Made by a program: the position numbers and the translations under genes. DNA of 64,000 bases from the NCBI RefSeq assembly GCF_900114625.1, contig NZ_FOZL01000001.1:3720001-3784000 (forward strand), in the 5' to 3' direction. The DNA comes from Granulicella pectinivorans. Its GTDB lineage: Bacteria > Acidobacteriota > Terriglobia > Terriglobales > Acidobacteriaceae. Under the pieces are notes generated by a model that saw only the letters and a program-made list of their open reading frames with translations, was not told the DNA's origin and did not search any database. Position 1 is the first letter of the stretch; each line of letters starts with the position of its first letter. Positions 25,244 to 34,372 of this stretch are shown one piece after another.

Positions 25244-26371
25244 TTACAACTCAATCCAGGCCTTCGGGCTCGGCGTCAGAACCTCGCCGCCCACGGCACT
25301 CACCAGCACCATATCTTCGATACGCAAACCAAAACTGCCCGGCAGATAAACGCCCGGTTCAATTGTAACGACCATACCGGCCTCCAGCGTCTGCGTCTGC
25401 TTCGCCGCAAGCCTTGGCCCCTCATGAATCTCAAGCCCGACACCATGCCCCGTCGAGTGGCTGAAAAATCCATCCAGCCCCGCTCGCCGCAACACGCTGC
25501 GTGCCGCTTCATCCACATCGCCGGCACTCGCGCCCGGCTTCACTGCCCGGACCGCCGACTCCTGTGCTTCCAGCACCAAATCATACACGTCCCGCTCGCC
25601 CGGAACCGCACTCGCCTTCACCGGACCCCGAGCCCGGCCCATATGTACCGTCCGCGTCATATCGCTCGAGTACCCGTCCACCACCACCCCAAAGTCCAGC
25701 GTGACGAATCCCCGCTTGGGAATCTTCGCCAACGTGGCCCGGCCATGCGGCAGCGCGGACCGTTCCCCGCTGGCAACGATCGTCTCGAAACTCATCGCCT
25801 CGGAGCCAGCCAGCCTTGCCCTGTATTCCAGTTCTGCCGCAACGGCCATCTCCGTCATACCACCTTCGATAAACCCAAGCATGTGGTCGAACAACCCACA
25901 CCCCAACAGCGCCGCTCGCCGCAGAATCGCGATCTCATCCTCGTCCTTCACCTCGCGCAGCCTCGCCACCAGTGCGCCGACATCCACAAACATCTCCCGC
26001 CGCGCCTTCACCCCGAACGCCTTCGAAAGCCCCGCCTCCATCCGCGTCAACGCCGCCACGGTCGTCTGCGTGCCATCGAAGCCGCACCGCGTCACGCCCG
26101 CTGCCTCCATCCACTCACACGCCGCCACGACCGCCGACTTCGCCGCGATCGTCACCTTCGTCCCCACTGCCTCGGCCTGGGCCTGCGCGGTGTAGCGTCC
26201 GTCGGTAAACAGCATCGCCTTCGCGCCAACCAGTACCAGCGCCGCGTTCGACCCAGTAAATCCACTCAAATAACGGACATCCGGCAGATGCGTCACCAGC
26301 AGCGCCTCCGCCAACTTCCCCACACGCCTCACTGCCTTCTTCTGCCGCGCCTTATAGTTCATTCGACCCAT
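25244..26371 (-). CDS. pepP: Xaa-Pro aminopeptidase (M24 family)
   Basis: This 375-residue peptidase has an N-terminal creatinase-like domain (YLSGFTGSNAALVL) and the pita-bread metallopeptidase domain with five metal ligands: Asp in TLDFGVV, Asp in SSDMTRT, His in TGHGVGLEIHE, Glu in TIEPGVYL and Glu in RIEDM. It removes N-terminal residues next to proline in the cytoplasm. ATG at 26369-26371 has GGGAGAG nine bases upstream. In many bacteria the order is pepP-efp-accB-accC; here efp is absent. Strict substrate choice (aminopeptidase P versus prolidase) is not certain. Confidence 0.88.
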   Translation of the reverse strand: MGRMNYKARQKKAVRRVGKLAEALLVTHLPDVRYLSGFTGSNAALVLVGAKAMLFTDGRYTAQAQAEAVGTKVTIAAKSAVVAACEWMEAAGVTRCGFDGTQTTVAALTRMEAGLSKAFGVKARREMFVDVGALVARLREVKDEDEIAILRRAALLGCGLFDHMLGFIEGGMTEMAVAAELEYRARLAGSEAMSFETIVASGERSALPHGRATLAKIPKRGFVTLDFGVVVDGYSSDMTRTVHMGRARGPVKASAVPGERDVYDLVLEAQESAVRAVKPGASAGDVDEAARSVLRRAGLDGFFSHSTGHGVGLEIHEGPRLAAKQTQTLEAGMVVTIEPGVYLPGSFGLRIEDMVLVSAVGGEVLTPSPKAWIEL

Positions 26372-26675
26372 TCTAACGGACTCTCCCTTCAATGTTTCGC
26401 CCCCCGGAACGATCCTCAAATGAGGCACATGGCTACTCGACTCTCACCCGGCACCCGAAAGCTCCGTGCAGGATCCCATTCCCGCCCGCCTCGACTGATC
26501 CGACTCATCAACACCCTTCACTGTCTGTTCGGTCTCGTCCTCATGGGAGCCTCGCAGAGGCCTGGGAGAGCAAAGCATACCCCCCCGCAGAAGAGGTTCT
26601 TTCCACCCGATGGAAGGGATCGGACGTCCGTTCACCGGAACGCACCCCAGAGAGCGTACCCTAGGGAGCATGATG
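26372..26675. other. 304-base gap upstream of the large secreted protein
   Basis: This region separates the divergent pepP operon from the secreted protein gene, so both promoters should be here. A convincing -35/-10 pair was not found by eye. AGGGAG at 26663-26668 is the ribosome site of the downstream gene. No palindrome or small gene is apparent. Confidence 0.4.
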
Positions 26676-28583
26676 ATGCCCCGGATTCGCATCGCTGCCC
26701 TACTTCCCTTGCTCCTTCTGCCTCCCACCTCCCCCGCCCAGACCGTACCCCAGACTGCGCCCCAGAGCGCCTCCCAGACCGTCCACCCCGATGCCGCCCC
26801 CATTCAGGCCACCCGCCTCACCAATTGCCCGCTCAACGAGTTGACCCACGCCCGCGATTGCACCCTGGGCGTCTTCACCTTCGATCATGGCGGGGCGGAC
26901 CCCAACGGTCACGAATCCGCCCACTCCACCGAACTCACCACCACTGGCCCAGGCATTTCCCTCGGCAATTTCGGCGGATGGCGCGTCCAGTTTCTCAATG
27001 TGGACGAACTCAACGTAGCCAATCGCGGCATCGCGCAAGGCCGGTCTCTCAAGTTGAACAAGCATGCGACGGGCGATACGATGGGCACCTACGACTACGT
27101 GTTTTCTGACGGAGGAAGCACCGCCCTCTCCGACGAAGCCATCAAAGGCGAAGCCGCCAATGTCGGTGAGACAGACGGTTACTTCCACGGCAAGATTGCC
27201 TCCACCACCGGCACCGGTGACATCGCGCCAGCACTCACCTTTGTGTCCGGCAACAACTGGACCACCGACGGAGCCCCCCTTCTCGACATCACCAAAGGCA
27301 CCATCAGCGGACACCTCACCGGTCGCAGTGCTCCTCTTCCCGGCAGCACCTACCTCAACACCCTCACTGTCGATAACGAACTTCCACTCTCAACCGCATG
27401 GGGAATCTGCAACACCGCCATTCCCAACAACCACACCGCCCAGGTCAACACCCCATTTACCTGCAACGTCACGCTCAAGCAAGGCCGTTTCAGACCCCAA
27501 GGCGTCGTTTGTGTCACTGGCCCCAACTATCCAGAGCAGGCTCCCATCACGGCGGCCTCCACCCCCTCAGGCGGTAGCCAAAGCATCACGATCGCCGTCC
27601 GCAACCCCAACACCGCCGGCATATCCATCTTCCAGGGTGGTCTCTGCGGCCAATACATCAGCTTCGACGCCAACCTCGCCCTCACCGGCTACCGCTCCTC
27701 CTACTACGCCTTCGGAGCCCTCGACCCGCACCACCTGATCTACGGCATGAACCGGCGTGGCGTGGTTGCTGGCGGCTTTATCCCCATGACTGGAGATGAG
27801 GCTGCTGCGGTCGGTGTCGATGGCCTCGACGGCTATCATCTCTACCCCGGATGCGAGGTCGTCACGAATCGCACCTTCGGGGCCAACCCCATCTGCGAGC
27901 CCAATGCAGTTCCCTGGGCCACCTCCGATCTCATCGAGGCCCCGCACAACGTCGCCGTCAGCGTCACCGGACGATCGATGAACGTCTACCAGAACACGCC
28001 CTCCAACGGCTGGGGGAGTGTTGGCGACCTGCTCGTCCTTCATGGCCCCGGCACCAGCGGAAACAACTTCATCGGCCGTCTCACCCGCAACGCCAATCCC
28101 GTCACTCTCTACAAGCCCTTCGGCGGCCCGCTCGACGCCCCCGACTTCCACCACATCGACGGCTACTTCGACGTCGGACTAGCCTTCAGACCCGCACCTC
28201 ACATCCTCATCCGGGTCCAAAATAACCGCGACACGCCCAACACACCCATCACGCTCTTCTCCCTTCCCGGAGGAGACATCAGGTGGGATCCCGCAAGCGG
28301 CTCCCTCCTCGCAAAAACCGGTCTCCACGGCACCACCACCGCTATCGGAGGCCGCCCCCTCGCGCTCGGCACCTGCGCCACCGGAACCGCCACCATCCCC
28401 GGCGCGAACAACACCATGGTCCCAGTCACCGTAGCCAGCACCACCGGAGCACCTGGCTTCAGCCCTGGCGGAGCCTTCCAGGTCAACGCACAGGTCACAG
28501 CCCCCGATACGGTAACGGTCAGCGTCTGCGCCATCCTTCCCGGCACACCGCGCCCCTCCACCTACATCGTCTCTCTCCAATAA
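26676..28583 (+). CDS. Large secreted protein of unrecognised family
   Basis: This 635-residue protein has a clear signal peptide (PRIRIAALLPLLLLPPTSPAQ). The mature part is Thr/Gly/Asn-rich and looks all-beta. It holds several cysteines (CPLNEL, DCTLG, ICNTA, FTCNV, VVCVTGP, GGLCGQ, GCEV, ICEPN, GTCATG, VCAILPG), probably forming disulfides in the periplasm or outside. Sequence such as FTFDHGGADPNGHESAHS and GDTMGTYDYVFSDGGS hints at repeated beta modules. Three ATGs (26670, 26673, 26676) are in frame; the third has the best spacing to AGGGAG. No enzyme motif was recognised. An adhesin-like or carbohydrate-binding role is only a guess. Confidence 0.7.
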   Translation: MPRIRIAALLPLLLLPPTSPAQTVPQTAPQSASQTVHPDAAPIQATRLTNCPLNELTHARDCTLGVFTFDHGGADPNGHESAHSTELTTTGPGISLGNFGGWRVQFLNVDELNVANRGIAQGRSLKLNKHATGDTMGTYDYVFSDGGSTALSDEAIKGEAANVGETDGYFHGKIASTTGTGDIAPALTFVSGNNWTTDGAPLLDITKGTISGHLTGRSAPLPGSTYLNTLTVDNELPLSTAWGICNTAIPNNHTAQVNTPFTCNVTLKQGRFRPQGVVCVTGPNYPEQAPITAASTPSGGSQSITIAVRNPNTAGISIFQGGLCGQYISFDANLALTGYRSSYYAFGALDPHHLIYGMNRRGVVAGGFIPMTGDEAAAVGVDGLDGYHLYPGCEVVTNRTFGANPICEPNAVPWATSDLIEAPHNVAVSVTGRSMNVYQNTPSNGWGSVGDLLVLHGPGTSGNNFIGRLTRNANPVTLYKPFGGPLDAPDFHHIDGYFDVGLAFRPAPHILIRVQNNRDTPNTPITLFSLPGGDIRWDPASGSLLAKTGLHGTTTAIGGRPLALGTCATGTATIPGANNTMVPVTVASTTGAPGFSPGGAFQVNAQVTAPDTVTVSVCAILPGTPRPSTYIVSLQ

Positions 28584-28602
28584 CCCGGGCTACAAAATCG
28601 GA

Positions 28603-28634
28603 GTCCCCACATCTCGCTTCTGCGATGTGGGGAC
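28603..28634. repeat. Hairpin downstream of the secreted protein (family 2 copy a)
   Basis: GTCCCCACATC pairs with GATGTGGGGAC over 11 bp across TCGCTTCTGC. It lies between two convergent genes. A related element is at 32784-32809, differing at about five of 29 positions. It may act as a terminator, though no T-tract follows. Confidence 0.6.
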
Positions 28635-28661
28635 AACCGCCGAGAAACATTCCCAACCGCC

Positions 28662-30050
28662 TCAAAAATGGAAGATCAGATCCGTAGCCACCGTGAACTG
28701 GTTCTGCGTCGTCCCTTTGTCGTACGCATTCCTGTCCCAGGCATGATCGAACCGAATCTCAGGGCGAATCTGCACCGTTGTTCCAACCCAGTGACTCAAC
28801 GTCAACGTCGTCTCGGTGTACTTCGTGTTGAACCCCGTCCGCTGCCCCTTCTTATCGTTCAGAAAGTCCCCGCGAAACCCCACAAACGTATGCGGAGAAA
28901 GCTCCTTGTTCAGATAGCTGACAAAGGCCCACTCCGGCGCAAAACAGCTCTGCACTCCAGCCCGGCAGAGAGCCCCATTTGCCCCCGTCTCCGGCACCAG
29001 CGTCCCGCCCAGGCTCGGTACATCCCGCTCGTACATCACATAGGCTTCGGTAGCCATGTGCAACGTCTTTGAGAACCGGTGATACCACGTCCCGTCATAC
29101 TGCTGCAGATTGTTGAACGAGTACTTCCCGTCATTGATGCCATTCGCGCACACGTAGAAGTTGTTGTTCACCGAAGTCGTCGTATAGCTGCCACATACCG
29201 TAGCCGAAGGCTTCGCTCCCTTGGCCCACGGAGCGATATCGTGCCCCGCCGTCAACCCAGCCTGCACCACCCACTGCTTCGTCGCCTGCATCGTCACCAG
29301 CACCCCTGTATCGGTAAACGGATCGATCCCATACAGCAGTGAGTGCGTTGAAAAGTAGTTGTTAGGGCTCAACTGCGCCTCGATCCCCGGAATCGAGATA
29401 AACCGCCCCACCCGGATATTCATCCCCTCTCGCACTCCCGGGATATACACATCCAGGTACTCCAGGCTGGGATCGAACCCATACTGCCGGTTATGCACCA
29501 GCAGTTGGCTCGAAAAGTACCCCTTGTCCGTCGTATACCGGTAGTCCGTCCCGTACAACGCCGTCAGGTGGAATCCCCAATCCAGATGCTCCCTCTGGAC
29601 AGAATCCGGAAGCCGCTCCACATAAAGCACCACTTGGTTCATCTCCAGCCGGTTCGGATAGAGATTGTTCGCCAGCGGCGCATTGCTCCCCGAGGAAGTC
29701 GAGAAGTTCAGCGTAGGCTGCACCCATCCGTAGACCTTGGTCCTGCTCCTGGCACCGTTGATCGCCGTCATCAGCGGATAGCTGTTCCCATCCGCCTCCC
29801 CAATCGTCGGTGACCCGCCATACGACCAGTCCGCGCTCGGGAACGGAGGCGAATCCAGCGCCTGCGGAAGCCCACGCCGTGGAGCCGGAGCAGCAACCGG
29901 GGCGGACGGATCCAATGGCTTCCAATCCGTCCTGTAAAAATCCCCCCAGCGCGCAAAGAAAGTAGGCTTCGCTCCGTCCTGCGCAAAGCCAACCCCAAAA
30001 CCTCCAAGCACATACACAACGAGCCCGATCCGCAACCATCTCGAAACCAT
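28662..30050 (-). CDS. Outer-membrane beta-barrel porin-like protein
   Basis: This 462-residue protein has a signal peptide (WLRIGLVVYVLGGFGVGFAQ), a Pro-rich start of the mature chain, then amphipathic strands such as KVYGWVQPTLNFSTSS, WGFHLTALYGTDYRY and NIRVGRFISIPGIEAQ, and a terminal aromatic residue (TDLIFHF) as in BAM substrates. It resembles the putative porin-2 family common in Acidobacteriota and Planctomycetota. Two Cys pairs in long loops (CGSYTTTS...YVC and CRAGVQSC) suggest disulfides. A role in uptake of small solutes is likely but the substrate is unknown. It stands alone, divergent from recQ. Confidence 0.8.
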   Translation of the reverse strand: MVSRWLRIGLVVYVLGGFGVGFAQDGAKPTFFARWGDFYRTDWKPLDPSAPVAAPAPRRGLPQALDSPPFPSADWSYGGSPTIGEADGNSYPLMTAINGARSRTKVYGWVQPTLNFSTSSGSNAPLANNLYPNRLEMNQVVLYVERLPDSVQREHLDWGFHLTALYGTDYRYTTDKGYFSSQLLVHNRQYGFDPSLEYLDVYIPGVREGMNIRVGRFISIPGIEAQLSPNNYFSTHSLLYGIDPFTDTGVLVTMQATKQWVVQAGLTAGHDIAPWAKGAKPSATVCGSYTTTSVNNNFYVCANGINDGKYSFNNLQQYDGTWYHRFSKTLHMATEAYVMYERDVPSLGGTLVPETGANGALCRAGVQSCFAPEWAFVSYLNKELSPHTFVGFRGDFLNDKKGQRTGFNTKYTETTLTLSHWVGTTVQIRPEIRFDHAWDRNAYDKGTTQNQFTVATDLIFHF

Positions 30051-30263
30051 GCCTTAAGCATGCACCCCCGCACCATCAAGAAGCTGTGTAAAAAACACTC
30101 CCCCAACCCTCACCCGGCGTTTGCACGCAGACCGCACCGAACAACGGGACGCCCGCACGACTCGCTGGCGCCACAACCGTTAGAAAACTCACAGTTCGAC
30201 CGCCACCCGCGCAGCGAGCCCATCCGGCAAGACTCGAAGAATATGCGAAAATCAGAAAGCCGT

Positions 30264-32765
30264 ATGAACCTCGAAACACTCCTCCACAGCACGTTCGGAT
30301 TCCCCGCCTTCCGCGCGAACCAGGAGGCCGTCTGCCGCGCCGCCACCGAAGGCCGCGACGTCCTTCTCGTCATGCCCACCGGTGCCGGCAAATCCCTCTG
30401 CTACCAGCTTCCCGCCATCGCCCGCGGCGGCACCGCCCTCGTCATCTCCCCCCTCATCGCCCTCATGGACGACCAGGCCAATAAACTCACCGCCGCCGGC
30501 CTCCGCGTCGCCCGCATCCACTCCGGCCTCTCCCGCGACGAAGCCCGCCAGGCCTGCCGCGACTACCTCGACGGCACCCTCCAGTTCCTCTTCATCGCCC
30601 CCGAACGCATGCGCGTCCCCGGCTTCCCCGAGATGCTGGCCAAGAAGAAGCCAGCCCTCATCGCCATCGACGAAGCCCACTGCATCAGCGCCTGGGGCCA
30701 TGACTTCCGGCCCGACTACCGCACCCTCGGCGACCACCTCCCCGCCCTGCGCCCCGCCCCCATCATCGCCCTCACCGCGACAGCAACCCCGACGGTCCAG
30801 AAAGACATCGTCAACCAGCTCAACCTGCAATCCCCCGCGCTCTTCATCCACGGCTTCCGCCGCGACAACCTCGCCATCGAGGTCGTCGAGATGTCCAAGC
30901 CCCGCCGCACCGAGTTCGCCGTCAAGCTATTGAAAAATAAACAAAACCTTCCGGCTATCGTCTATGCGCCCAGCCGCAAGGCCGCGGAGGAGCTGGCCTC
31001 GCAACTCGGCTCCAAGGCCTCCGCCTACCATGCAGGCCTCGACCCCGCCACCCGCGAACGCGTCCAGCGCCACTTCCTCGCAGGCTCCCTCGACATCGTC
31101 GTCGCCACCATTGCCTTCGGCATGGGCATCGACAAGGCCGACGTCCGCACGGTCCTCCACATCGCCCTCCCCGGCTCCGTCGAGGCCTACTACCAGGAGA
31201 TCGGCCGCGCCGGCCGCGACGGATTACCATCGCGAACCATTCTTTTGCACTCGTTCGTAGACCGAAAGATCCACGAGACCTTTCTCGAGCGCGACTACCC
31301 CCCCGCCACCGAACTCGACCGCGTAGCCCGCGCCCTCAAGCCCGAATTCCTCATGCCCGAGCCCCTCTGGCGCCAGCTCCGCATGTCCCCCGACATCTTC
31401 GGCAAAGCCGTCGAAAAACTCGCCTCCCAGGGAGCCGCCCAGATCGACATGGCCGGCAACGTCCGCTCCACCGGCCTCACCACCTGGCGCACCGGCTACG
31501 AGACCCAGGTCGCCTTTCGCAAGAGCCAGATCGAGCGCATGGCCACCTTCGCCGACACCCACCAGTGCCGCATGACCGCCCTCATCCGCCACTTCGGCGA
31601 CACCGCCGACGGCACCCGCCCCTGCGGCCACTGCGACGCCTGCGACCCCGCCTCCGCCACCTCCCAATCCAGCCTCCAGCCCCCCGACTCCGAAGAACTC
31701 CGCCAGCTCTCCGCCATCCTGCGGGCCTTGGACGGCCAATCCCGTTCCACCGGAAAGCTCCACACCGAACTCGCCGCCGGAGCCCTCCGCGGCACCCCCG
31801 CCGAAAAAGACCGCCGCACCTTCGAAGCCCTCCTCGACTGCCTCTCCCGCGCCGCCCTCATCTCCATCACGCCCGAGCAGTGGACCAACCCCGCCGGCGA
31901 ACTCATCAGCTTCAAAAAAGCCGCCCTCACCTACGAGGGCCGCGAGGCCGCCGAACAAGGCCTCACCCTCACCCCCGACCTCCTCCTCCGCGAGACCGAC
32001 GCCCCCGCCGGCAAAAAGGGCAAAGCCTCCTCCCCTAAAGCCACCCGCCGCGCCGTCCGCGAAGACGCCTCCGCCGCCTTCACCCCCGCCCAGCGAGCTC
32101 TCGAAACTAGCCTCCGCGAGTGGCGCAAGGTCGAAGCCGCCAAGACCGGCAAACCCGCCTTCATCATCTTCGGCGACGCCGTCCTCACCGCCATCGTAGA
32201 GGCCCAGCCCACCACCATCAGCGCTCTCCTCAACGTAAGCGGCATAGGCCCAGAAAAAGCCGACCGCTACGGAGCCGCCATCTGCGCCCTTTGCCGCAAC
32301 GAGCAGGTAGAGACCGCCGAATACGGCACCCCCACCACGCCGGCAAAGAAAACCCGCCCGGCCAGCCAGTCCAAACTGACCCTGTCGCAAGACTCCCCGG
32401 ATCGGGGCTCCCACCCTTCGTCGACAACATCCACCAAGGGTGGGGTAAAAACCTCCACGGCAGCAAAACCGGCCACCGTCCCCGTCCGCCCCTCCTTCAC
32501 CCCTCGCCCCGCCGCCACCAACCCCCAACCCGAGGTCGAACTCACCCCCGACCAGCAAGCCGTCGACACCCGCCTCCGCGACTGGCGCAAGACCGAGTCC
32601 GAGCGCCTGGGCCTCCCCCAGTTCTTCGTCCTCGGCTCCTCGACCCTACGCTCGCTGGTACTCCAGCAACCGAAGACCATCGCCCAGCTCCAGTCCATCT
32701 CCGGCATAGGCCCCGAGAAAGCCGCCAAGTTCGGCCCCCAGATCCTCCAGGTCCTGAACCAGTAG
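30264..32765 (+). CDS. recQ: RecQ-type DNA helicase with two HRDC domains
   Basis: This 833-residue helicase has motif I MPTGAGKS (about residue 36), motif II DEAHCISAWGHDFRPDY (about 131) and motif VI QEIGRAGRDG (about 312). A zinc site begins CRMTALIRHFGDTADGTRPC and adds HCDAC (about 433-458). Two HRDC domains follow, near residues 606-678 and 760-833, each with a GIGPEKA turn, joined by a low-complexity linker. RecQ unwinds DNA 3'-5' in repair and recombination. ATG at 30264 was chosen since conserved sequence begins there; 30243 is possible. The linker codons contain two hairpins (32395-32444). Confidence 0.93.
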   Translation: MNLETLLHSTFGFPAFRANQEAVCRAATEGRDVLLVMPTGAGKSLCYQLPAIARGGTALVISPLIALMDDQANKLTAAGLRVARIHSGLSRDEARQACRDYLDGTLQFLFIAPERMRVPGFPEMLAKKKPALIAIDEAHCISAWGHDFRPDYRTLGDHLPALRPAPIIALTATATPTVQKDIVNQLNLQSPALFIHGFRRDNLAIEVVEMSKPRRTEFAVKLLKNKQNLPAIVYAPSRKAAEELASQLGSKASAYHAGLDPATRERVQRHFLAGSLDIVVATIAFGMGIDKADVRTVLHIALPGSVEAYYQEIGRAGRDGLPSRTILLHSFVDRKIHETFLERDYPPATELDRVARALKPEFLMPEPLWRQLRMSPDIFGKAVEKLASQGAAQIDMAGNVRSTGLTTWRTGYETQVAFRKSQIERMATFADTHQCRMTALIRHFGDTADGTRPCGHCDACDPASATSQSSLQPPDSEELRQLSAILRALDGQSRSTGKLHTELAAGALRGTPAEKDRRTFEALLDCLSRAALISITPEQWTNPAGELISFKKAALTYEGREAAEQGLTLTPDLLLRETDAPAGKKGKASSPKATRRAVREDASAAFTPAQRALETSLREWRKVEAAKTGKPAFIIFGDAVLTAIVEAQPTTISALLNVSGIGPEKADRYGAAICALCRNEQVETAEYGTPTTPAKKTRPASQSKLTLSQDSPDRGSHPSSTTSTKGGVKTSTAAKPATVPVRPSFTPRPAATNPQPEVELTPDQQAVDTRLRDWRKTESERLGLPQFFVLGSSTLRSLVLQQPKTIAQLQSISGIGPEKAAKFGPQILQVLNQ
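32395..32444. repeat. Two REP-like hairpins inside the recQ linker codons
   Basis: CCCCG-GAT-CGGGG at 32395-32407 is followed by CCCACCCTT (32410-32418) and its exact complement AAGGGTGGG (32436-32444). They are in frame and encode part of the disordered linker between the two HRDC domains. Confidence 0.55.
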
Positions 32766-32783
32766 CGCCACAAATCCGGGTGC

Positions 32784-32809
32784 CCCACATCCCGCCTCTG
32801 GGATATGGG
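32784..32809. repeat. Hairpin downstream of recQ (family 2 copy b)
   Basis: CCCACATCCC pairs with GGGATATGGG (one mismatch) across GCCTCT, starting 19 bases after the recQ stop. It is related to 28603-28634. It may end or attenuate transcription before the thioesterase gene. Confidence 0.5.
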
Positions 32810-32857
32810 TATTGAGCCGCAGATGCCTGGTAAAGCGCAATCTGCTACCCTGCCACC

Positions 32858-33340
32858 ATGCCAATGAATGACAATTCAGCCCCCACATTGGACGAGCAAG
32901 CCGGCCACTGCTTCGCCTGCGGCCCGGCCAACCCGCAGGGCCTGCACCTCCACTTCGACCGCAGCGAACACCCGGAAACCGGCCATCCCACCGTCACCGC
33001 CACCGTCAACCTCACCCGCATCTACGAAGGCCCTCCCGGCTACATCCACGGAGGCATCATCGCCACCCTCTTCGACGAGGCCATGTCCAAGCTCAACCGC
33101 CCCCTCGACACGCTCGCGATGACCCGCCACATGGAGGTCGACTACCTCCGCCCCTCTCCCCTCTACCAGGACCTCACCCTCACCGCCACCCACGAGCGTC
33201 GCGAAGGCCGCAAGCTCTTCCACTCCGCTCAACTCCACAACGCTGAGGGCACCTTGCTCGCACAAGCCGAGGGACTCTTCATTGCAATCAACCCCGCCAT
33301 GATCCCAAGCAACATTACCCCGGAAAAAGCCGGCCACTAA
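32858..33340 (+). CDS. PaaI-type hotdog thioesterase
   Basis: This 160-residue protein has the hotdog fold. The opening CFACGPANPQGLHLHF is typical of one PaaI-related subgroup, and YIHGGIIATLFDEAMSKL holds the HGG motif and the catalytic Asp or Glu region at the start of the hotdog helix. It would hydrolyse an acyl-CoA. ATG at 32858 or at 32864 (two codons later) may be used. It follows recQ on the same strand after the family 2 hairpin. Substrate unknown. Confidence 0.82.
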   Translation: MPMNDNSAPTLDEQAGHCFACGPANPQGLHLHFDRSEHPETGHPTVTATVNLTRIYEGPPGYIHGGIIATLFDEAMSKLNRPLDTLAMTRHMEVDYLRPSPLYQDLTLTATHERREGRKLFHSAQLHNAEGTLLAQAEGLFIAINPAMIPSNITPEKAGH

Positions 33341-33359
33341 AGCAGTTGTACCTTCTAAC

Positions 33360-33409
33360 TTGTAAGTCGCAAACAACAGTACTTAGAACTTAGAACGGAC
33401 GACTTACAA
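33360..33409. repeat. Inverted repeat overlapping the 3' end of the glycosyltransferase gene
   Basis: TTGTAAGTCG (33360-33369) and CGACTTACAA (33400-33409) are exact complements 30 bases apart. The spacer has a tandem ACTTAGA-ACTTAGA. It lies between convergent genes and overlaps the last two codons of the glycosyltransferase. Likely a terminator or remnant of a repeat. Confidence 0.45.
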
Positions 33410-34174
33410 CTGACCTTCCGCCTCTTCCCAATACCCCTGATCCCGCAAAAAATACTCTTCATCCCACGTATGCATCATGGTCTTGAAGAACATCCACACC
33501 ATGCGCCCGTGTCCCAGCTTCTTGAACCGCCGGTTCGAAGTCAGCACCACCCCACGGACAATCGCAAACTGGCTGCGGTGAACCTGCTTCGATAGCAGGT
33601 AATCCTCCGCAAACAGCGCCTGTTCATGAAACCCACCCAGCCGCCGGAACGCCTCCAACTCGAACATCATGAACATCCCCGTCGCGAACGGCTTCCACCA
33701 CGACCCCACCCACTGCATGATGTTGTTCCCCAGGTAAAGCGCATCGTCGAAGAACCCGCCCAGCTTACACCCGATATTGGTCGTGCAGCACTCAAGCCCC
33801 TTGCCTTTCATTGCCGCAACCGCCCGCCCCACCAGGCCTGCGTCTCCCAGCTCCACATCGGCATCCAAAAAAAGCACATACCGCGACCGCGCCGCCCGCG
33901 CCCCGGCATTCCGCCCCACCGCTGGCAGGCCACCCGGAATCACCTCCACCCGCAAACGGTGCGCAAACGAAAGCGCCACCTCGACCGTCCCATCCGTCGA
34001 GCCCGCATCCGCCACCAGCACCCGCGTCCCGCACATCGCCGCATAGTCCTGCCCGCACAGCGACTCCAAAAGCCGCGGCAGCATCAGGACCTCATTCTTC
34101 GCCGGAATCACGATCGTCAGCTCATCCACGCATGCCTCCCTGCTGAAACTCCCCTTATCGTCGTCCCCACCCAT
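33404..34174 (-). CDS. Family 2 glycosyltransferase
   Basis: This 256-residue enzyme has a GT-A fold: LTIVIPAKNEVLMLPRLLESL at the start, ADAGSTDGT, then LFLDADVE with the DxD-type metal motif near residue 105, and MMFELEAFRRLGGFHEQALFAEDYLL for the acceptor side. It would transfer a sugar from a nucleotide donor, probably to an envelope glycan or lipid. The first ATG (34172-34174) gives 15 extra residues; a GTG at 34127-34129 (VDELTIVIPA) is the alternative. No neighbour shows the pathway. Confidence 0.82.
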   Translation of the reverse strand: MGGDDDKGSFSREACVDELTIVIPAKNEVLMLPRLLESLCGQDYAAMCGTRVLVADAGSTDGTVEVALSFAHRLRVEVIPGGLPAVGRNAGARAARSRYVLFLDADVELGDAGLVGRAVAAMKGKGLECCTTNIGCKLGGFFDDALYLGNNIMQWVGSWWKPFATGMFMMFELEAFRRLGGFHEQALFAEDYLLSKQVHRSQFAIVRGVVLTSNRRFKKLGHGRMVWMFFKTMMHTWDEEYFLRDQGYWEEAEGQL

Positions 34175-34372
34175 GAATTTGCATTGAATATCCCGTCAAT
34201 ATCCGTCCCATGAACCAAACCCGCAAGGCATGTCTCCCCTACTGGATTGCGCCGCTCCCGGCCATGCACGCACCCCATTTACTGCTAAACTGACATTTCA
34301 AGACCGCCGAGAGATCAAAAGTCACACGGCCTGCATAGCAGAGCCGCCCTCGGCCCACGAAGGAGACATATC

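Noticed and set aside
31224..32558. A 444-codon open frame antisense to recQ, rich in Gly, Glu and Ala
   Set aside because: It is the mirror of a C-rich third-position gene. Composition is repetitive with no motif, and recQ is certain on the other strand.
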